From contig SCVA01000011.1 in NCBI GenBank assembly GCA_004297005.1, forward strand, positions 34,766 through 98,765: a stretch of 64,000 bases of DNA. The letters are read 5' to 3'. Source of the DNA: Nevskiaceae bacterium (GTDB lineage Bacteria; Pseudomonadota; Gammaproteobacteria; Nevskiales; Nevskiaceae). Below, piece after piece: positions 1 to 8,794 of the stretch (within the stretch, counting starts at the first letter, position 1; every line of letters starts with the position of its first letter). The translations under genes and the position numbers were made by a program. The notes beneath the pieces were generated by a model, which made no database searches, was not told where the DNA came from, and saw only the letters and a program-made list of their open reading frames with translations.

Positions 1-2353
1 CATCGGCGGTCCACAGGTAGGCGGCCTCGTTGGCCGGGAACTGCGGCGTCGCCGCCGAGTTGTAGTCCTTGTCGGTGAAGCCGATCTGGGTACCGGCGCT
101 GATGTCCTTCAACAGCACGAAGGCAAAGGCATCGGTGGCGTCGGCGTTGATCGCCATGAACAGCAGATCGCCGGCGTTCAGCACTGTTGCGGTGGTCGGC
201 GTCGGATACAGGCTGTTGTTGGTGAGCGGAAAGGCCGTGCTGTCGCTGCCCGAGTAGTTGGCGGTGTCACGGATGTGCGCCGCGAATACCGCCAGATCGC
301 TGCGGTCCAGCGAGCCGACGTAGAGGTTGTTGTCGAGCGTGAAGCTGAGAACGGCGTTGGCGGCGGTCAGCGCCGCCGGAATCTCGCCGGCTGCGCCGCC
401 GATGCTCATCGCCGCCAGGAAGCGTTCGGCGCTGACCGTCGTGCCATCGGTCGTGCCCTGGAAAGCGTAGATGGTCTCGGCCGAAGTGCTCAGGCCGCCA
501 GTGCTGCCCACGGCGCTGCCCCGGTCGAACAGCGGCGCGCTGCCGGCCGGCTGCGCGGTGATGATGGTGCCGGCCGGGTAGGCAACGTCGGCGGTCCACA
601 GATAGGCCGCCTCGTTGCCCGGGAACTGCGGTGTCGCCGCCGAGTTGTAGTCCTTGTCGGTGAAGCCGATCTGGGTGCCGGCGCTGATGTCCTTCAGCAG
701 CACAAAGGCAAAGGCATCAGTCTCGTCGGCATTGCCACCCATGAACAGCAGATCGCCGGCTTGCAGCACGGTCGGCGGCGGCGCCACCGTGAAGTTGAGG
801 CTGCTGGCGTCGTTGAGACCGGCGTAGTTGTTGAGCGAGCGGTCGCGCAGCACGCCGGGGCCGATCTGCAGGCTGTAGGCGCCACCGGAGAGCAGCGGGC
901 TGCTCGGGGTGATGGTGACGGTGCTGCCACTGATCACGACCTGCGCGTCGCCGACTGGAATCGTGCGGATGTCGCCCTCGCTGCTGATGACGATATTGCC
1001 GGTGCCGGCGCGCATAGCCTCGCTGAAGTTGAGGATGATCTGGCTGCCGCTGACGTTGGTGGCGTTGTCCGCCGGCATGCTGCTGACCAGAGTCGGGGCG
1101 TTGTTGTCTGCGTCGCCGTGCGCGGTGAAGCACAGCATCATGGTGTCGCTGACCGCGGGCGAACTGTTGCCATCGGCGTCGCGCAACAGGCCGGCCGGGA
1201 AAGTGATGCTGTAGACCACGCCAGGCAGCAGATCCTCGCTGGGGTCGATGCGCAGGCTGCTGCCGCTGATGCGGACCTGCGTGGCGTCACCGATGGCGAT
1301 GCTGCGCACATCGGCACCGCCGGTGAGCGTGATGTTGCCGCTGCCGGCGACTACATCCTTGTTGAAGCCCAGATAGAAGTTGCTGCCGATACCCACCGAG
1401 CTGGCGCTGGTGGTCGGCTCGTAGATCGCCATGCCGGGAACGCCGGTGCCGCCGGCATTCTCGCCGGTGACGTAGAGGGCGCGGCCGCTGTCCATCACCA
1501 GGCCCTCGTTCTGCGCGGCGATGCCGACGTCGAGGCTGCCGATGACACTGCCGCTGCGGCTCAGCTGCACGATCTTGCCGGCGGGACCGCTGACGATCAG
1601 CAACTCGCCGGCATCAGCGGCGGTCGTGGCCAGCAGGTTGGAGAGCGCGAACACGTCGGAGTACACCGACAGTCCGCTCAGCGCCGGGTCGAACAGATTG
1701 GTCGGGTTCTCGGTGGTCGGCGAGCCATTGCTGGCGGTCAGCGCGGTGAAGTCGACGGTGGTCTGGAAGATGCCCTGCGGGCTGGCTTCCTTGACCGCCA
1801 GATAGCCGCCGGTCTGAGGGTCGAAGCTCAGGCCCTCGATGCCGATGTTGCCGACCGTGGTGCCCAGCTTCACGGTCTTGACCTCGGCCGAGCCGGCCGC
1901 CAGGGTGGTGCCGGCGGTGTAGCTGAAGCGGCTGAACTGGCGCAGGCGCTCTTCCACCAGCACGAACTGGCCGCCGCCGATATAGGTGAGGCCCTCGGTG
2001 TCCTCGAAGCCGCTCAGCGCCATGGTGTCGAGCTGAACGCCAGTCTTGCTGACCTGCACGATGCCGGTGCCCTCGTCGCCCATCACGAACAGGCTGTTGC
2101 GGTCCTTGTCGTAGGCGATGGCCGAGACTTCCAGGGCGAGCTCGTTGCTGGCCTCGGAACTGGCCGGCACCGGCAGGTTGAAGTAGCCGGTCTGCCGGTA
2201 GTTGGCGATCTCGATGGTTTTGCCGGGTGCGGTGAAGCTCAGCGTCGGTGTGCCCAGGCCGACTGCCGCGGCGGGATCGTCGCTGCAGGCCGACAGCAGG
2301 CTGCTCAACAGCAGGGGAGACAGAATGAAAGGCAGCGCTGGCAGCAGGCGCAT
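1..2353 (-). CDS. SdiA-regulated-like lipoprotein with Ig-like domains and tandem C-terminal modules (partial)
   Basis: The gene runs off the left edge; 784 codons are visible from ATG 2353, with an AGGA about 9 nt upstream. A signal peptide ends in a lipobox, LSAC, with Cys23, so a lipoprotein is expected. The next ~270 residues resemble the SdiA-regulated/YjiK propeller family (GFEDTEGLTYIGGG, IGIEGLSFDP, NEGLVMDSG). Two bacterial Ig-like (Big_5/SbsA-type) domains follow, with a FNKD/FSEAM core and SGS..I.PS..L motifs. The visible C-terminus has two near-identical copies of a module starting GDLLFM and containing KDISAGTQIGFTDKDYN, offset by exactly 585 nt (195 codons). Function is unknown; a surface-exposed binding or hydrolase role is only inference. 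Confidence 0.75.
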   Translation of the reverse strand, partial: MRLLPALPFILSPLLLSSLLSACSDDPAAAVGLGTPTLSFTAPGKTIEIANYRQTGYFNLPVPASSEASNELALEVSAIAYDKDRNSLFVMGDEGTGIVQVSKTGVQLDTMALSGFEDTEGLTYIGGGQFVLVEERLRQFSRFSYTAGTTLAAGSAEVKTVKLGTTVGNIGIEGLSFDPQTGGYLAVKEASPQGIFQTTVDFTALTASNGSPTTENPTNLFDPALSGLSVYSDVFALSNLLATTAADAGELLIVSGPAGKIVQLSRSGSVIGSLDVGIAAQNEGLVMDSGRALYVTGENAGGTGVPGMAIYEPTTSASSVGIGSNFYLGFNKDVVAGSGNITLTGGADVRSIAIGDATQVRISGSSLRIDPSEDLLPGVVYSITFPAGLLRDADGNSSPAVSDTMMLCFTAHGDADNNAPTLVSSMPADNATNVSGSQIILNFSEAMRAGTGNIVISSEGDIRTIPVGDAQVVISGSTVTITPSSPLLSGGAYSLQIGPGVLRDRSLNNYAGLNDASSLNFTVAPPPTVLQAGDLLFMGGNADETDAFAFVLLKDISAGTQIGFTDKDYNSAATPQFPGNEAAYLWTADVAYPAGTIITAQPAGSAPLFDRGSAVGSTGGLSTSAETIYAFQGTTDGTTVSAERFLAAMSIGGAAGEIPAALTAANAVLSFTLDNNLYVGSLDRSDLAVFAAHIRDTANYSGSDSTAFPLTNNSLYPTPTTATVLNAGDLLFMAINADATDAFAFVLLKDISAGTQIGFTDKDYNSAATPQFPANEAAYLWTAD

Positions 2354-2453
2354 CGGCGGATTCCTGAAGAGGGTCGGGAATCCCGATCATTCCGGAGCGA
2401 TGTTTCAGGCCGGTTAATGGACGCCTGGCCTAAGGGCCTGTCACCGCCCTGCT

Positions 2454-3413
2454 TCAGGGATGCAGGCGCGCCAGCGGCATGGGCACACTTTCGCTGCTGA
2501 TGTAGAGGCTGTCGCGCTGACCGAGCGCGAAGCTGCCGGCCTCGATCTGCGGATAGTCCGGCAGGTCGAAGCTGCGGGGTGGGCGGGCAAAGGCTACAGC
2601 CCAGGTTTCGCCTTTGGCGCGGTCCCAGAAGTAGCCGTTGACCAGGCTGCCGACATAGGCGCGGCTCAGGCTGTCGTCGAAGTCCATCGCCGTGGTCCAG
2701 TTGTAGGACTCGACATTGCCGGCGTAGTCGGCCGGCGCGCGGGGGATGTTGATGGCGCCGAGGTTCTCCATGATCGCCGGCAGCGCGAGCGGTAGGGGGC
2801 TCGCCAGCGGGAAGCGGTACAGCGTCGGTTGGTCATCGCGCTTTGAGAGCACATAGGCCATGTTCTCCTCGCCATCGACTGCCAGCGATTCGGCATCGCG
2901 TGGGCCGTTGGGGTAGGCGACGGTGTAGACGGTGGCCGTGGCGCTGAGCGCCTGCGGCGTCGCGGAAGGAATCAGCTCCGGCTCCTCGATGCGATAGAAA
3001 TTCAGCACCGGCCGGAAGGCGCTGTTGTCGCCCATGTCGCCGATCAGCAGGTAGGCCTTGCCGTTCTGCGTGTAGCTGGCGAGATCCTCCCAGTCGAGAT
3101 TGAGCAAGGCGCCCTGGATGCTGAGCGTCGCCAACAGCTTGCCGCTGCTGCTGATCGCGTACAGCTCGGTGGCGCCGCCGCTGTCGTTGAGCGTCCAGAG
3201 CACGTCGTCGCGTCGCTGCGAGCGGGCGAGGCCGCTGGACTCGTTGACCACCTCGCTGTCGAGCCGGTATTCGACCAGAGCCGGTTCCGATGCTGTCGGG
3301 TCCGGGAAAGGCTCGGCCTGGCCGGAGTCGCCGCAGGCGGCCAGCCAGCTCAGCGGCAGCAGGATGCAGGCCCGAAAAAGTCGGCGGAGAGAGGCGGTGT
3401 CAGAGAGCGGCAT
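2454..3413 (-). CDS. propeller-like lipoprotein of unknown function
   Basis: 319 residues with an N-terminal signal peptide and lipobox LAAC (Cys27), so probably a membrane-anchored periplasmic lipoprotein. The body has repeated strand motifs typical of beta-propellers: NESSGLARS, DVLWTLNDSGG, LDWEDLA, LLIGDMGDN, GPRDAESLAVDG. These resemble the esterase-like/phytase-like and SdiA-regulated propeller families, but I cannot assign an enzymatic activity. It precedes the larger propeller lipoprotein on the same strand with about 100 bases between them, so the two may be co-transcribed and functionally related. Confidence 0.65.
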   Translation of the reverse strand: MPLSDTASLRRLFRACILLPLSWLAACGDSGQAEPFPDPTASEPALVEYRLDSEVVNESSGLARSQRRDDVLWTLNDSGGATELYAISSSGKLLATLSIQGALLNLDWEDLASYTQNGKAYLLIGDMGDNSAFRPVLNFYRIEEPELIPSATPQALSATATVYTVAYPNGPRDAESLAVDGEENMAYVLSKRDDQPTLYRFPLASPLPLALPAIMENLGAINIPRAPADYAGNVESYNWTTAMDFDDSLSRAYVGSLVNGYFWDRAKGETWAVAFARPPRSFDLPDYPQIEAGSFALGQRDSLYISSESVPMPLARLHP

Positions 3414-3511
3414 GGCTGGGTGTGGAACGGGGAGGGAATCCCCAATCCACGCAGCCTAGCGACGGCAGTTTACGAAGCCGTGATGGTCGGCTCAGGTCGA
3501 GCGCGGGCCGC

Positions 3512-3979
3512 TCATTCCAGCGCCAGGATCGCCTGCCAGTGCTCCGGCCGCACCGGCATCACCGACAGCCGGTTGCCGCGCGCGATCACCGCCAGGCCCT
3601 GCAACTGCTTCTCGTGCTGGCGCAGGGTTTCCAGCGTGATCGGGCGCTTCAGGTGGCGTTGGTAGCGCACGTCCACCAAGAGCCAGCGCGGCTCCTCCGG
3701 CTTGGAGCCCGGGTCGTAATGGTGGTGCTTGGGGTCGAACTGCGTGGGGTCCGGATACGCGGTGCTGGCGATCTCGGCCAGGCCGTAGATGCCCGGCACC
3801 TCGCAGTTGGAGTGATAGAACAACACGCCGTCGCCGACCTGCATCTGGTCGCGCATGAAATTGCGCGCCTGGTAGTTGCGCACGCCGTCCCAGGGCTCGG
3901 TCTTTTTCGGCCGCTTCTTCAGATCGTCGATGGAGAAGGATTCGGGCTCGGACTTCATCAGCCAAAAGCGCTGGGGCAT
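3512..3979 (-). CDS. EVE domain-containing protein
   Basis: 155 residues from ATG 3979, where the family's usual opening (MPQRFWLMKSEPESFSIDDL) begins; an in-frame extension further upstream would overlap the folate gene and lacks homology. The EVE fold (THYN1/PUA-like) is seen in WDGVRNYQARNFMRDQM, GDGVLFYHSNCEVPGIYGLAEI and DPKHHHYDP. EVE proteins are thought to bind modified nucleobases in DNA or RNA; the ligand here is unknown. It lies 13 nt downstream of the 5-formyltetrahydrofolate cyclo-ligase gene, a neighbourhood known from xanthomonads, and is probably in one transcription unit with it. Confidence 0.88.
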   Translation of the reverse strand: MPQRFWLMKSEPESFSIDDLKKRPKKTEPWDGVRNYQARNFMRDQMQVGDGVLFYHSNCEVPGIYGLAEIASTAYPDPTQFDPKHHHYDPGSKPEEPRWLLVDVRYQRHLKRPITLETLRQHEKQLQGLAVIARGNRLSVMPVRPEHWQAILALE

Positions 3980-3992
3980 GGGGTGCTCGGAT

Positions 3993-4589
3993 TCAGGGGT
4001 GGCGGTGATGGAAGCGTTGCAGGCCGCGCTCGCTGAGCACGCCGTGCAGCGGGTGATCGTGAGGCTCGTGGGGCAGGGCATCGACCTGCTGGCAGGCGTA
4101 GGCGAGCCCGATGCGCAGCGGGCGGCGGGTGCCACGCAGGCGGGAAAGGGCGCGGTCGTAGTAGCCGCCGCCCTGACCCAGCCGCCGGCCCTGAGCGTCG
4201 TAGCCCAAGAGTGGTAGCAGGATCAGCCCGATACGTCGCAGTGGCAGGCTGTGACCGCTGCGCGGCTGCGGCATGCCGTGCGGGTGCCATTCCAGGTTTG
4301 CCTTGCCCAGGCGCAGGAAGCGCAGGCGGCTGCCGCGCGCGACCTTCGGTACATAGAGGGCGACGCCGCGCGCCGCCAGTGCCTGGCGCAGGGGTGCGGT
4401 GTCGATCTCCGAGGCCATCGGCAGATACAGCGCCACGCTGCGGGCCTGCTTCAGCGCGCGTAGGCGCAGGTAGTGACGAGCCAGTCGGCGCGCGGCCCGG
4501 CGGCGTTCGGATGCCGGAATGGCGCGGCGGCGGGCGCGCAACTCGGCGCGCAGGCGACTCTTGATTTCGGTGGGCGCTGAGGCACTCAT
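3993..4589 (-). CDS. ygfA: 5-formyltetrahydrofolate cyclo-ligase
   Basis: 198 residues. Converts 5-formyl-THF to 5,10-methenyl-THF using ATP, recycling a dead-end folate in the cytoplasm. The family signatures are present: a basic N-terminal helix (RLRAELRARRRAI), ALYLPMASEIDT, the phosphate-binding stretch LGQGGGYYDRAL near residues 137-148, and IGLAYACQ. It lies directly downstream of the 6S RNA, the conserved zapA-ssrS-ygfA order of gammaproteobacteria, in which ygfA can be co-transcribed with 6S RNA. Confidence 0.93.
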   Translation of the reverse strand: MSASAPTEIKSRLRAELRARRRAIPASERRRAARRLARHYLRLRALKQARSVALYLPMASEIDTAPLRQALAARGVALYVPKVARGSRLRFLRLGKANLEWHPHGMPQPRSGHSLPLRRIGLILLPLLGYDAQGRRLGQGGGYYDRALSRLRGTRRPLRIGLAYACQQVDALPHEPHDHPLHGVLSERGLQRFHHRHP

Positions 4590-4688
4590 GAAGTGGAGAG
4601 CCTGTTTCGGAAGGCGCCAGGCCCGATTGGCAATCCGGGATTCTTGGCTGCCATCGCACCGACCATGGAGCCGGTGGCCAGAAAAAGT

Positions 4689-4875
4689 GTGTCTCCCGCC
4701 TGTGCCGTAGCCATCGTCACTGACCTTGAGACGAACGTCTCAAGTGGGCACCGCGCCGGCCTTTGGGCTTCCCACTGCAAGGTGGGCCTGCACGCCAGAA
4801 CCAGGTAAGGCTCCCGGGGTTTTGCAATTAGGCTCAAGGGGTTTGGACGGAGCCGTCGAACACCGCAGGAGACAC
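4689..4875 (-). ncRNA. ssrS: 6S RNA
   Basis: The 335-base space between zapA and the cyclo-ligase gene holds a minus-strand RNA of about 187 nt, close to the usual 6S length (184 nt in E. coli). The ends pair as GTGTCTCC with GGAGACAC. The 5' arm carries CCCCTTGAGCC and the 3' arm has the hairpin TTGAGACG-TTCG-type loop followed by AAGGTCA. 6S RNA binds sigma-70 RNA polymerase holoenzyme and represses promoters in stationary phase. The ends are estimated from the closing stem and the upstream -10 box. Confidence 0.88.
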
Positions 4876-4881
4876 GCCGGC

Positions 4882-4887
4882 ATTCTA
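4882..4887 (-). promoter_or_regulatory. -10 box of the 6S RNA promoter
   Basis: On the minus strand TAGAAT lies 7 nt before the predicted 5' end of the 6S RNA. No good -35 box is seen at 17 nt spacing. Confidence 0.55.
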
Positions 4888-4924
4888 CACCGGCTCGTGG
4901 CGCCGGTCGGCGCGACAAAAAAAC

Positions 4925-5245
4925 CTACTCCGCGTCGTTGAGGGTGCTGTCGATGTCGTGACCAAACTGGCGCAGGCGCTCCAGCGCCTGGCTGTCGGGA
5001 GTGACGACATTGGCATCGCCCTGCAAGGCCAGCAGCTCGCGGGTGAGGTTGAGCGCCGCCATCACCGCGATCTTCTCCGCGCCCAGTGCTCGGCCCCGCT
5101 TCTTGATGGCGTTCATCCGCTCGTTGAGCATCTCGGCGGAAGTGACCAGGGCCTCGTGCTCGTTGGGTGCGCACTGCACCGCGTACTCGCGGCCCATGAT
5201 CTTGACGGTGACGGTCAGCACATCGGGTTTGGCGGCCGGCTTCAT
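4925..5245 (-). CDS. zapA: cell division protein ZapA
   Basis: 106 residues. ZapA binds FtsZ and promotes Z-ring assembly at mid-cell. The N-terminal ZapA fold is recognisable (VTVKIMGREYAVQCAPNEHEAL, then AEMLNERM and the helix EKIAVMAALNLTRELLAL), followed by a C-terminal coiled coil. Its start overlaps the stop of the upstream coiled-coil gene by 4 nt, so the two are translationally coupled. The 6S RNA gene lies 50 nt downstream. Confidence 0.93.
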   Translation of the reverse strand: MKPAAKPDVLTVTVKIMGREYAVQCAPNEHEALVTSAEMLNERMNAIKKRGRALGAEKIAVMAALNLTRELLALQGDANVVTPDSQALERLRQFGHDIDSTLNDAE

Positions 5246-5436
5246 GAGGCGGATTCTCCCTCCATCAGCCGCAACCGTTCGACCACGCCCTCGATGCGGC
5301 GCTTCAGCTCGGCGTTGAGCGCCAGCAGACGATCACGCTCCTGTAAGGCGCGCTTCTTCTCCAGCCGCTCCTGCCGGTAGGCGGCGGTCAGTCGGCTGAT
5401 GCGGGCTTCGAGCTGGTCGAGTTCGGTGTGCAACAT
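5242..5436 (-). CDS. TIGR02449-type small coiled-coil protein
   Basis: 64 residues, almost entirely helical coiled coil (LEARISRLTAAYRQERLEKK, then heptads of Leu/Ala to RRIEGVVERLRLM). This matches the short family that sits before zapA in many gammaproteobacteria (TIGR02449), which resembles ZapB in size and composition. A role in the divisome with ZapA is inferred from context. It overlaps zapA by 4 nt (ATGA-type junction). Confidence 0.8.
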   Translation of the reverse strand: MLHTELDQLEARISRLTAAYRQERLEKKRALQERDRLLALNAELKRRIEGVVERLRLMEGESAS

Positions 5437-5470
5437 GGGGCAAGTATACGGCCGAGGGCGGCGCCAACAG

Positions 5471-5504
5471 AAAGCCCCGCCGGCGCGCGGGCACCGGCGG
5501 GGCT
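5471..5504 (-). terminator. rho-independent terminator of the Do-family protease gene
   Basis: On the minus strand an 11-bp stem, AGCCCCGCCGG (5504-5494) with CCGGCGGGGCT (5483-5473), is followed by TTTCTG. It lies 20 nt past the stop codon of the protease gene. Confidence 0.75.
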
Positions 5505-5523
5505 GATGGTCCCGGCGAAGGGC

Positions 5524-6939
5524 TTACTGGACGATCAGGAACAGCGCACTGTCACCGCGGCGCAGATGTAGCAGCAACTCGTCCTTGCCGGCGGTGAGCT
5601 TGGTGAAATCTTCCATGCTGTTCACCGGGCGGCGGTTGACGCCGATGATGACATCGCCCTGACGCAGGCCGGTGCGGGCGGCCGGCGAACGCGGGTCGAT
5701 CTTGGCGACCACGACGCCGCGGATGTCGCCCTCGACATTGCTCTCGTCGGTGGGTGCGAACGTTGCGCCTTGCAGCTTGGGGTTGACCGCAGCGCCGGGC
5801 GCGGCCTGCTCGCTGTCCTTGCCGATCGCGACGGTGACGGTGCGCGGCTTGCCCTCGCGGAGGATGTCGAGCTGGACCTTTTCGCCCACCCGCAGCAGGC
5901 CGATGACCGTGCGCAGCTGGTTGAAGTCGGTGATCTCGCGGCCGTTGGCCTTGAGGATGATGTCCTCGACTTTCAGGCCGGCGCGGGCGGCCGGGCCGTC
6001 CGGCACCACCCGCGACACCACCACGCCGCGGGCATTGCTGAGGCCGAAGGACTTGGCCAGTTCCGGCGTCAGATCCTGACCCTGCACACCGATGCGGCCG
6101 CGGGTGACGCTGCCGGTTTCGATCAGCTGGTTCATCACGCTCTTGGCGAGATTGACCGGGATCGCGAAGCCGATGCCGATGTTGCCGCCGCTGCGGGAGA
6201 GTATCTGGCTGGGCACGCCAACCAGTTCGCCGCGCAGGTTGATCAGCGCGCCACCGGAGTTGCCGGGGTTGATCGAGGCGTCGGTCTGGATGAAGTCCTG
6301 GATGCCGTCGCCGGTGGCGCGGCCGAGGCCGGAGACGATGCCGGTGGTGGCAGTCTGGCGCAGGCCGAAGGGCGAGCCGATGGCGACCACGAAGTCGCCG
6401 ACCTGCAGGCCGTCGGAATTGCCCAGGCTCAAGGCCTTGAGGCGCTCGGCCTTGATCTGGATGACCGCGAGGTCGGTGTCGGCATCCTTACCGATCAGCT
6501 TGGCGGCGAACTCGCGGTCGTCGGACAGCCGCACCTTGATCTCGTCGGCGTCGGCGACCACGTGGTTGTTGGTGAGGATGTAGCCCTTGGCGGCATCGAC
6601 GATGGTGCCCGAGCCCAGGCTCTGCGCCTGCCGCTGCTGCGGCTGGTCGGGGATGCCGAAGAAGCGCCGGAAATTGGGGTCGTCCATCATCGGGCCGAAG
6701 GGGTTCTGCACTTCGACCTTGCTGGTCACCGAGATGTTGACCACCGCCGGCATCACCTCGCGCAGCATCGGCGCCAGCGAGGGCAGGCCGCCGGTGCTGG
6801 GGGCGGCGATCATCGGCGCCGGCAGGTCGGCATGTGCCGGCTGTGGAGCCGTGGTCGACAGCGAGAGAACGGCGGCGGTCACGCCAAAGCCGACCGCAGC
6901 GGCGGCCAGGCTGGATTTGAGCAGGGAATTGCGAGACAT
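5524..6939 (-). CDS. degP: Do-family periplasmic serine endoprotease (DegP/DegQ/MucD type)
   Basis: 471 residues: signal peptide (~1-37, cut near AHA), trypsin-like domain, two PDZ domains. The catalytic triad is visible as His126 (TNNHVV), Asp156 (DTDLAVI) and Ser228 (NPGNSGG). PDZ1 starts near IGVQGQDLTPELAKSFGL and PDZ2 near GVVVAKIDPRSPAA. It degrades or refolds misfolded envelope proteins. The short segment between residues 76 and 110 contains the Q-rich QQRQAQ typical of MucD/DegQ rather than the long LA loop of E. coli DegP, so the paralogue name is uncertain. Confidence 0.92.
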   Translation of the reverse strand: MSRNSLLKSSLAAAAVGFGVTAAVLSLSTTAPQPAHADLPAPMIAAPSTGGLPSLAPMLREVMPAVVNISVTSKVEVQNPFGPMMDDPNFRRFFGIPDQPQQRQAQSLGSGTIVDAAKGYILTNNHVVADADEIKVRLSDDREFAAKLIGKDADTDLAVIQIKAERLKALSLGNSDGLQVGDFVVAIGSPFGLRQTATTGIVSGLGRATGDGIQDFIQTDASINPGNSGGALINLRGELVGVPSQILSRSGGNIGIGFAIPVNLAKSVMNQLIETGSVTRGRIGVQGQDLTPELAKSFGLSNARGVVVSRVVPDGPAARAGLKVEDIILKANGREITDFNQLRTVIGLLRVGEKVQLDILREGKPRTVTVAIGKDSEQAAPGAAVNPKLQGATFAPTDESNVEGDIRGVVVAKIDPRSPAARTGLRQGDVIIGVNRRPVNSMEDFTKLTAGKDELLLHLRRGDSALFLIVQ

Positions 6940-7026
6940 CTTCAGGTGTCCTGGTCGAAAAGTCGCAAGTGCGACAGCGCGACAGACCGCGCCGCCGGTC
7001 CGCAGTTCAATGGCGGCGACAGCAAG

Positions 7027-7659
7027 CTATTTCAAGCGGATGTCGGGATTGGTGGCGTAGCGGCCGGTCAGGCTGGCCTGCGCCAGCACATGGCCTTCGA
7101 TCGCCTTGCGGAAATCGGCCAGGTTGTAGCGCTCCGGCAACTGTAGCTGGGCGTCGAGGGCGTAGACGGTGAAGACGTACTGGTGCGGCAGGCTGTCGTT
7201 GAACGGCGGGCAGGGGCCGTCGTAGCCCAGGTAGGGGCCTTCCATGTCCTTGTCGCCGGCAAACCAACCGGTGTAATCGTTGAGGCCCTGATGGCAGCCA
7301 TCCGGCCCGTCGGGAATGCGCTTGCCGCCAGGGATCACCGCCTTGGAGCAGGCGCCCTCGGCGAGTTGAGTGACGCTCGCCGGGATATTGACCGCCAGCC
7401 AGTGCACGAACTCGCCGCGCGGGTACTTGGTAGGGATGATGCTGCCGGGGGTGTTGACGTAGTCGGGCTTGGTGGCCGGCGCGGTGGGGTCGATGCAACT
7501 GAGCGCGAAGCTCCGCGTGCCGTCGGGGATGCCACGCCAGCTCAATTCCGGCGAGAGATTCTGCGACAGTCGCAGATAGGTCTTGGGATCCTTGACGCAG
7601 AAGGCGCAGCGGCCGGGGATCACATCGCCGTCTTCGAAGCTGTCGCTGGTCAGTTTCAT
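7027..7659 (-). CDS. YbhB/YbcL-type PEBP family protein
   Basis: 210 residues of the phosphatidylethanolamine-binding/Raf-kinase-inhibitor-like family. Family markers: NLSPELSWRGIPDGTRSFAL, CIDPTAP, FVHWLAVNIPA, the ligand-pocket segment GYDGPCPPFNDSLPHQYVFTVYAL. It has no signal peptide and carries an unusually long insertion with several Cys and Lys residues (ACSKAVIPGGKRIPDGPDGC). Bacterial members are cytoplasmic or periplasmic; the ligand is unknown. Confidence 0.85.
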   Translation of the reverse strand: MKLTSDSFEDGDVIPGRCAFCVKDPKTYLRLSQNLSPELSWRGIPDGTRSFALSCIDPTAPATKPDYVNTPGSIIPTKYPRGEFVHWLAVNIPASVTQLAEGACSKAVIPGGKRIPDGPDGCHQGLNDYTGWFAGDKDMEGPYLGYDGPCPPFNDSLPHQYVFTVYALDAQLQLPERYNLADFRKAIEGHVLAQASLTGRYATNPDIRLK

Positions 7660-7702
7660 GGGGCGCCGAGGGCGTCTTGCCGGTAGTTATTGGTGTAGGT
7701 CA

Positions 7703-8743
7703 TTACAGCATGAAGGAGCGGGGGCTCGGCAATCCCTCGCTCAGGGCTTGGCCGCGCAATGCACCGCCGAGGCGCAGCAGACTCAGGTGTAGACGCTCGG
7801 TCAGCGGCTTCTTGCGGCGGTAGCGGACCGCGTAGAGGTCGGCGCTGTCGGCATGGTCCAGCAAGTAGTCGTCGCTGGTGCGCAGCTGGTCGACCAGATT
7901 CAGCGACAGTGCCCGGGAGCCGAACCAGTGCTCGCCGGTGGCGGCCAGCTCGATCGGCACCTGCGGGCGATGCTCGCTGACAAACTGCTTGAACAGCAGG
8001 TGGGTGTCTTCCAGTTCCTCCTTGAATTTCGCGCGGGCGGCGTCGGTGTTCTCGCCCAGCAGCGTCAGGGTGCGCTTGTACTCGCCAGCGGTATGCAGTT
8101 CGATGTCGACGTCATGCTTCTTCAGCAGGCGGTGGACATTCGGAATCTGAGCGACAACTCCGATCGAGCCGACCACCGCGAAAGGCGCGGCGAGGATGCG
8201 GTCGGCGACGCAGGCCATCAGGTAGCCGCCGCTGGCCGCCACCTTGTCCACCGCGACCGTCAGGGGAAATCCCCGGTCGCGCAGGCGCTTGAGTTGGCTG
8301 GCCGCCAGGCCGTAGGCGTGCACCAGGCCGCCTTCGCTTTCCAGGCGCAGCAAGACCTCGTCTTCCTTGCGCAGCAGTTGCAGCAGCGCGGTAATTTCCT
8401 CGCGCAACTCGGTGACCGCGCCAGCGTGCAGGTCGCCGTGAAAGTCCAGCACAAACAAGCGCTTGCGGGATTCCTTTGAGGCCGCCTTGCGGCGCGCCTT
8501 GTCCTCCTGCTTGCGTCGCTTGCGCTCGGCCTTGAGGCCGGCCTCGTCGAGCACTTGCTCGGAAAGGCTTTCCCGCAAATGCCGGTAGCGCTCGTTGAGT
8601 GGTTCCACCTCCAGTTTCTCGGATTCATGGTGGCGCGCTTCTCGCATAGCATTAGCCAGTCCGCCGATTAAAAGGCCGACAGCGAGAAACAAGGTTATTG
8701 TCTTGGCCAGGAAGAGGCCGTATTCCAGAATGAATTCTTGCAC
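7703..8743 (-). CDS. sohB: inner-membrane peptidase SohB (S49 family)
   Basis: 346 residues if GTG 8743 is the start, matching E. coli SohB (349) and its opening (here VQEFILEYGLFLAKTITLFL). An in-frame ATG at 8806 would add 21 unconserved residues. One N-terminal membrane helix is followed by a charged coiled region (RKRRKQEDKARRKAASKESR) and the S49 protease domain. The nucleophile Ser is in DKVAASGGYLMA and the general base Lys is in HTAGEYKRTLTLLG. It cleaves peptides at the periplasmic face of the inner membrane. Confidence 0.88.
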   Translation of the reverse strand: MQEFILEYGLFLAKTITLFLAVGLLIGGLANAMREARHHESEKLEVEPLNERYRHLRESLSEQVLDEAGLKAERKRRKQEDKARRKAASKESRKRLFVLDFHGDLHAGAVTELREEITALLQLLRKEDEVLLRLESEGGLVHAYGLAASQLKRLRDRGFPLTVAVDKVAASGGYLMACVADRILAAPFAVVGSIGVVAQIPNVHRLLKKHDVDIELHTAGEYKRTLTLLGENTDAARAKFKEELEDTHLLFKQFVSEHRPQVPIELAATGEHWFGSRALSLNLVDQLRTSDDYLLDHADSADLYAVRYRRKKPLTERLHLSLLRLGGALRGQALSEGLPSPRSFML

Positions 8744-8794
8744 TTGGACGCCTGGTGAGAGGGGGAGTCGGAGCAATTTATGTGCCCAGACCCA

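Noticed and set aside
275..2500. Very long plus-strand frame (741 codons) opposite the first lipoprotein gene
   Set aside because: It is Ala/Gly/Arg/Val-rich with no domain, and the minus strand has a clear lipoprotein with signal peptide. Such mirror frames are common in high-GC DNA.
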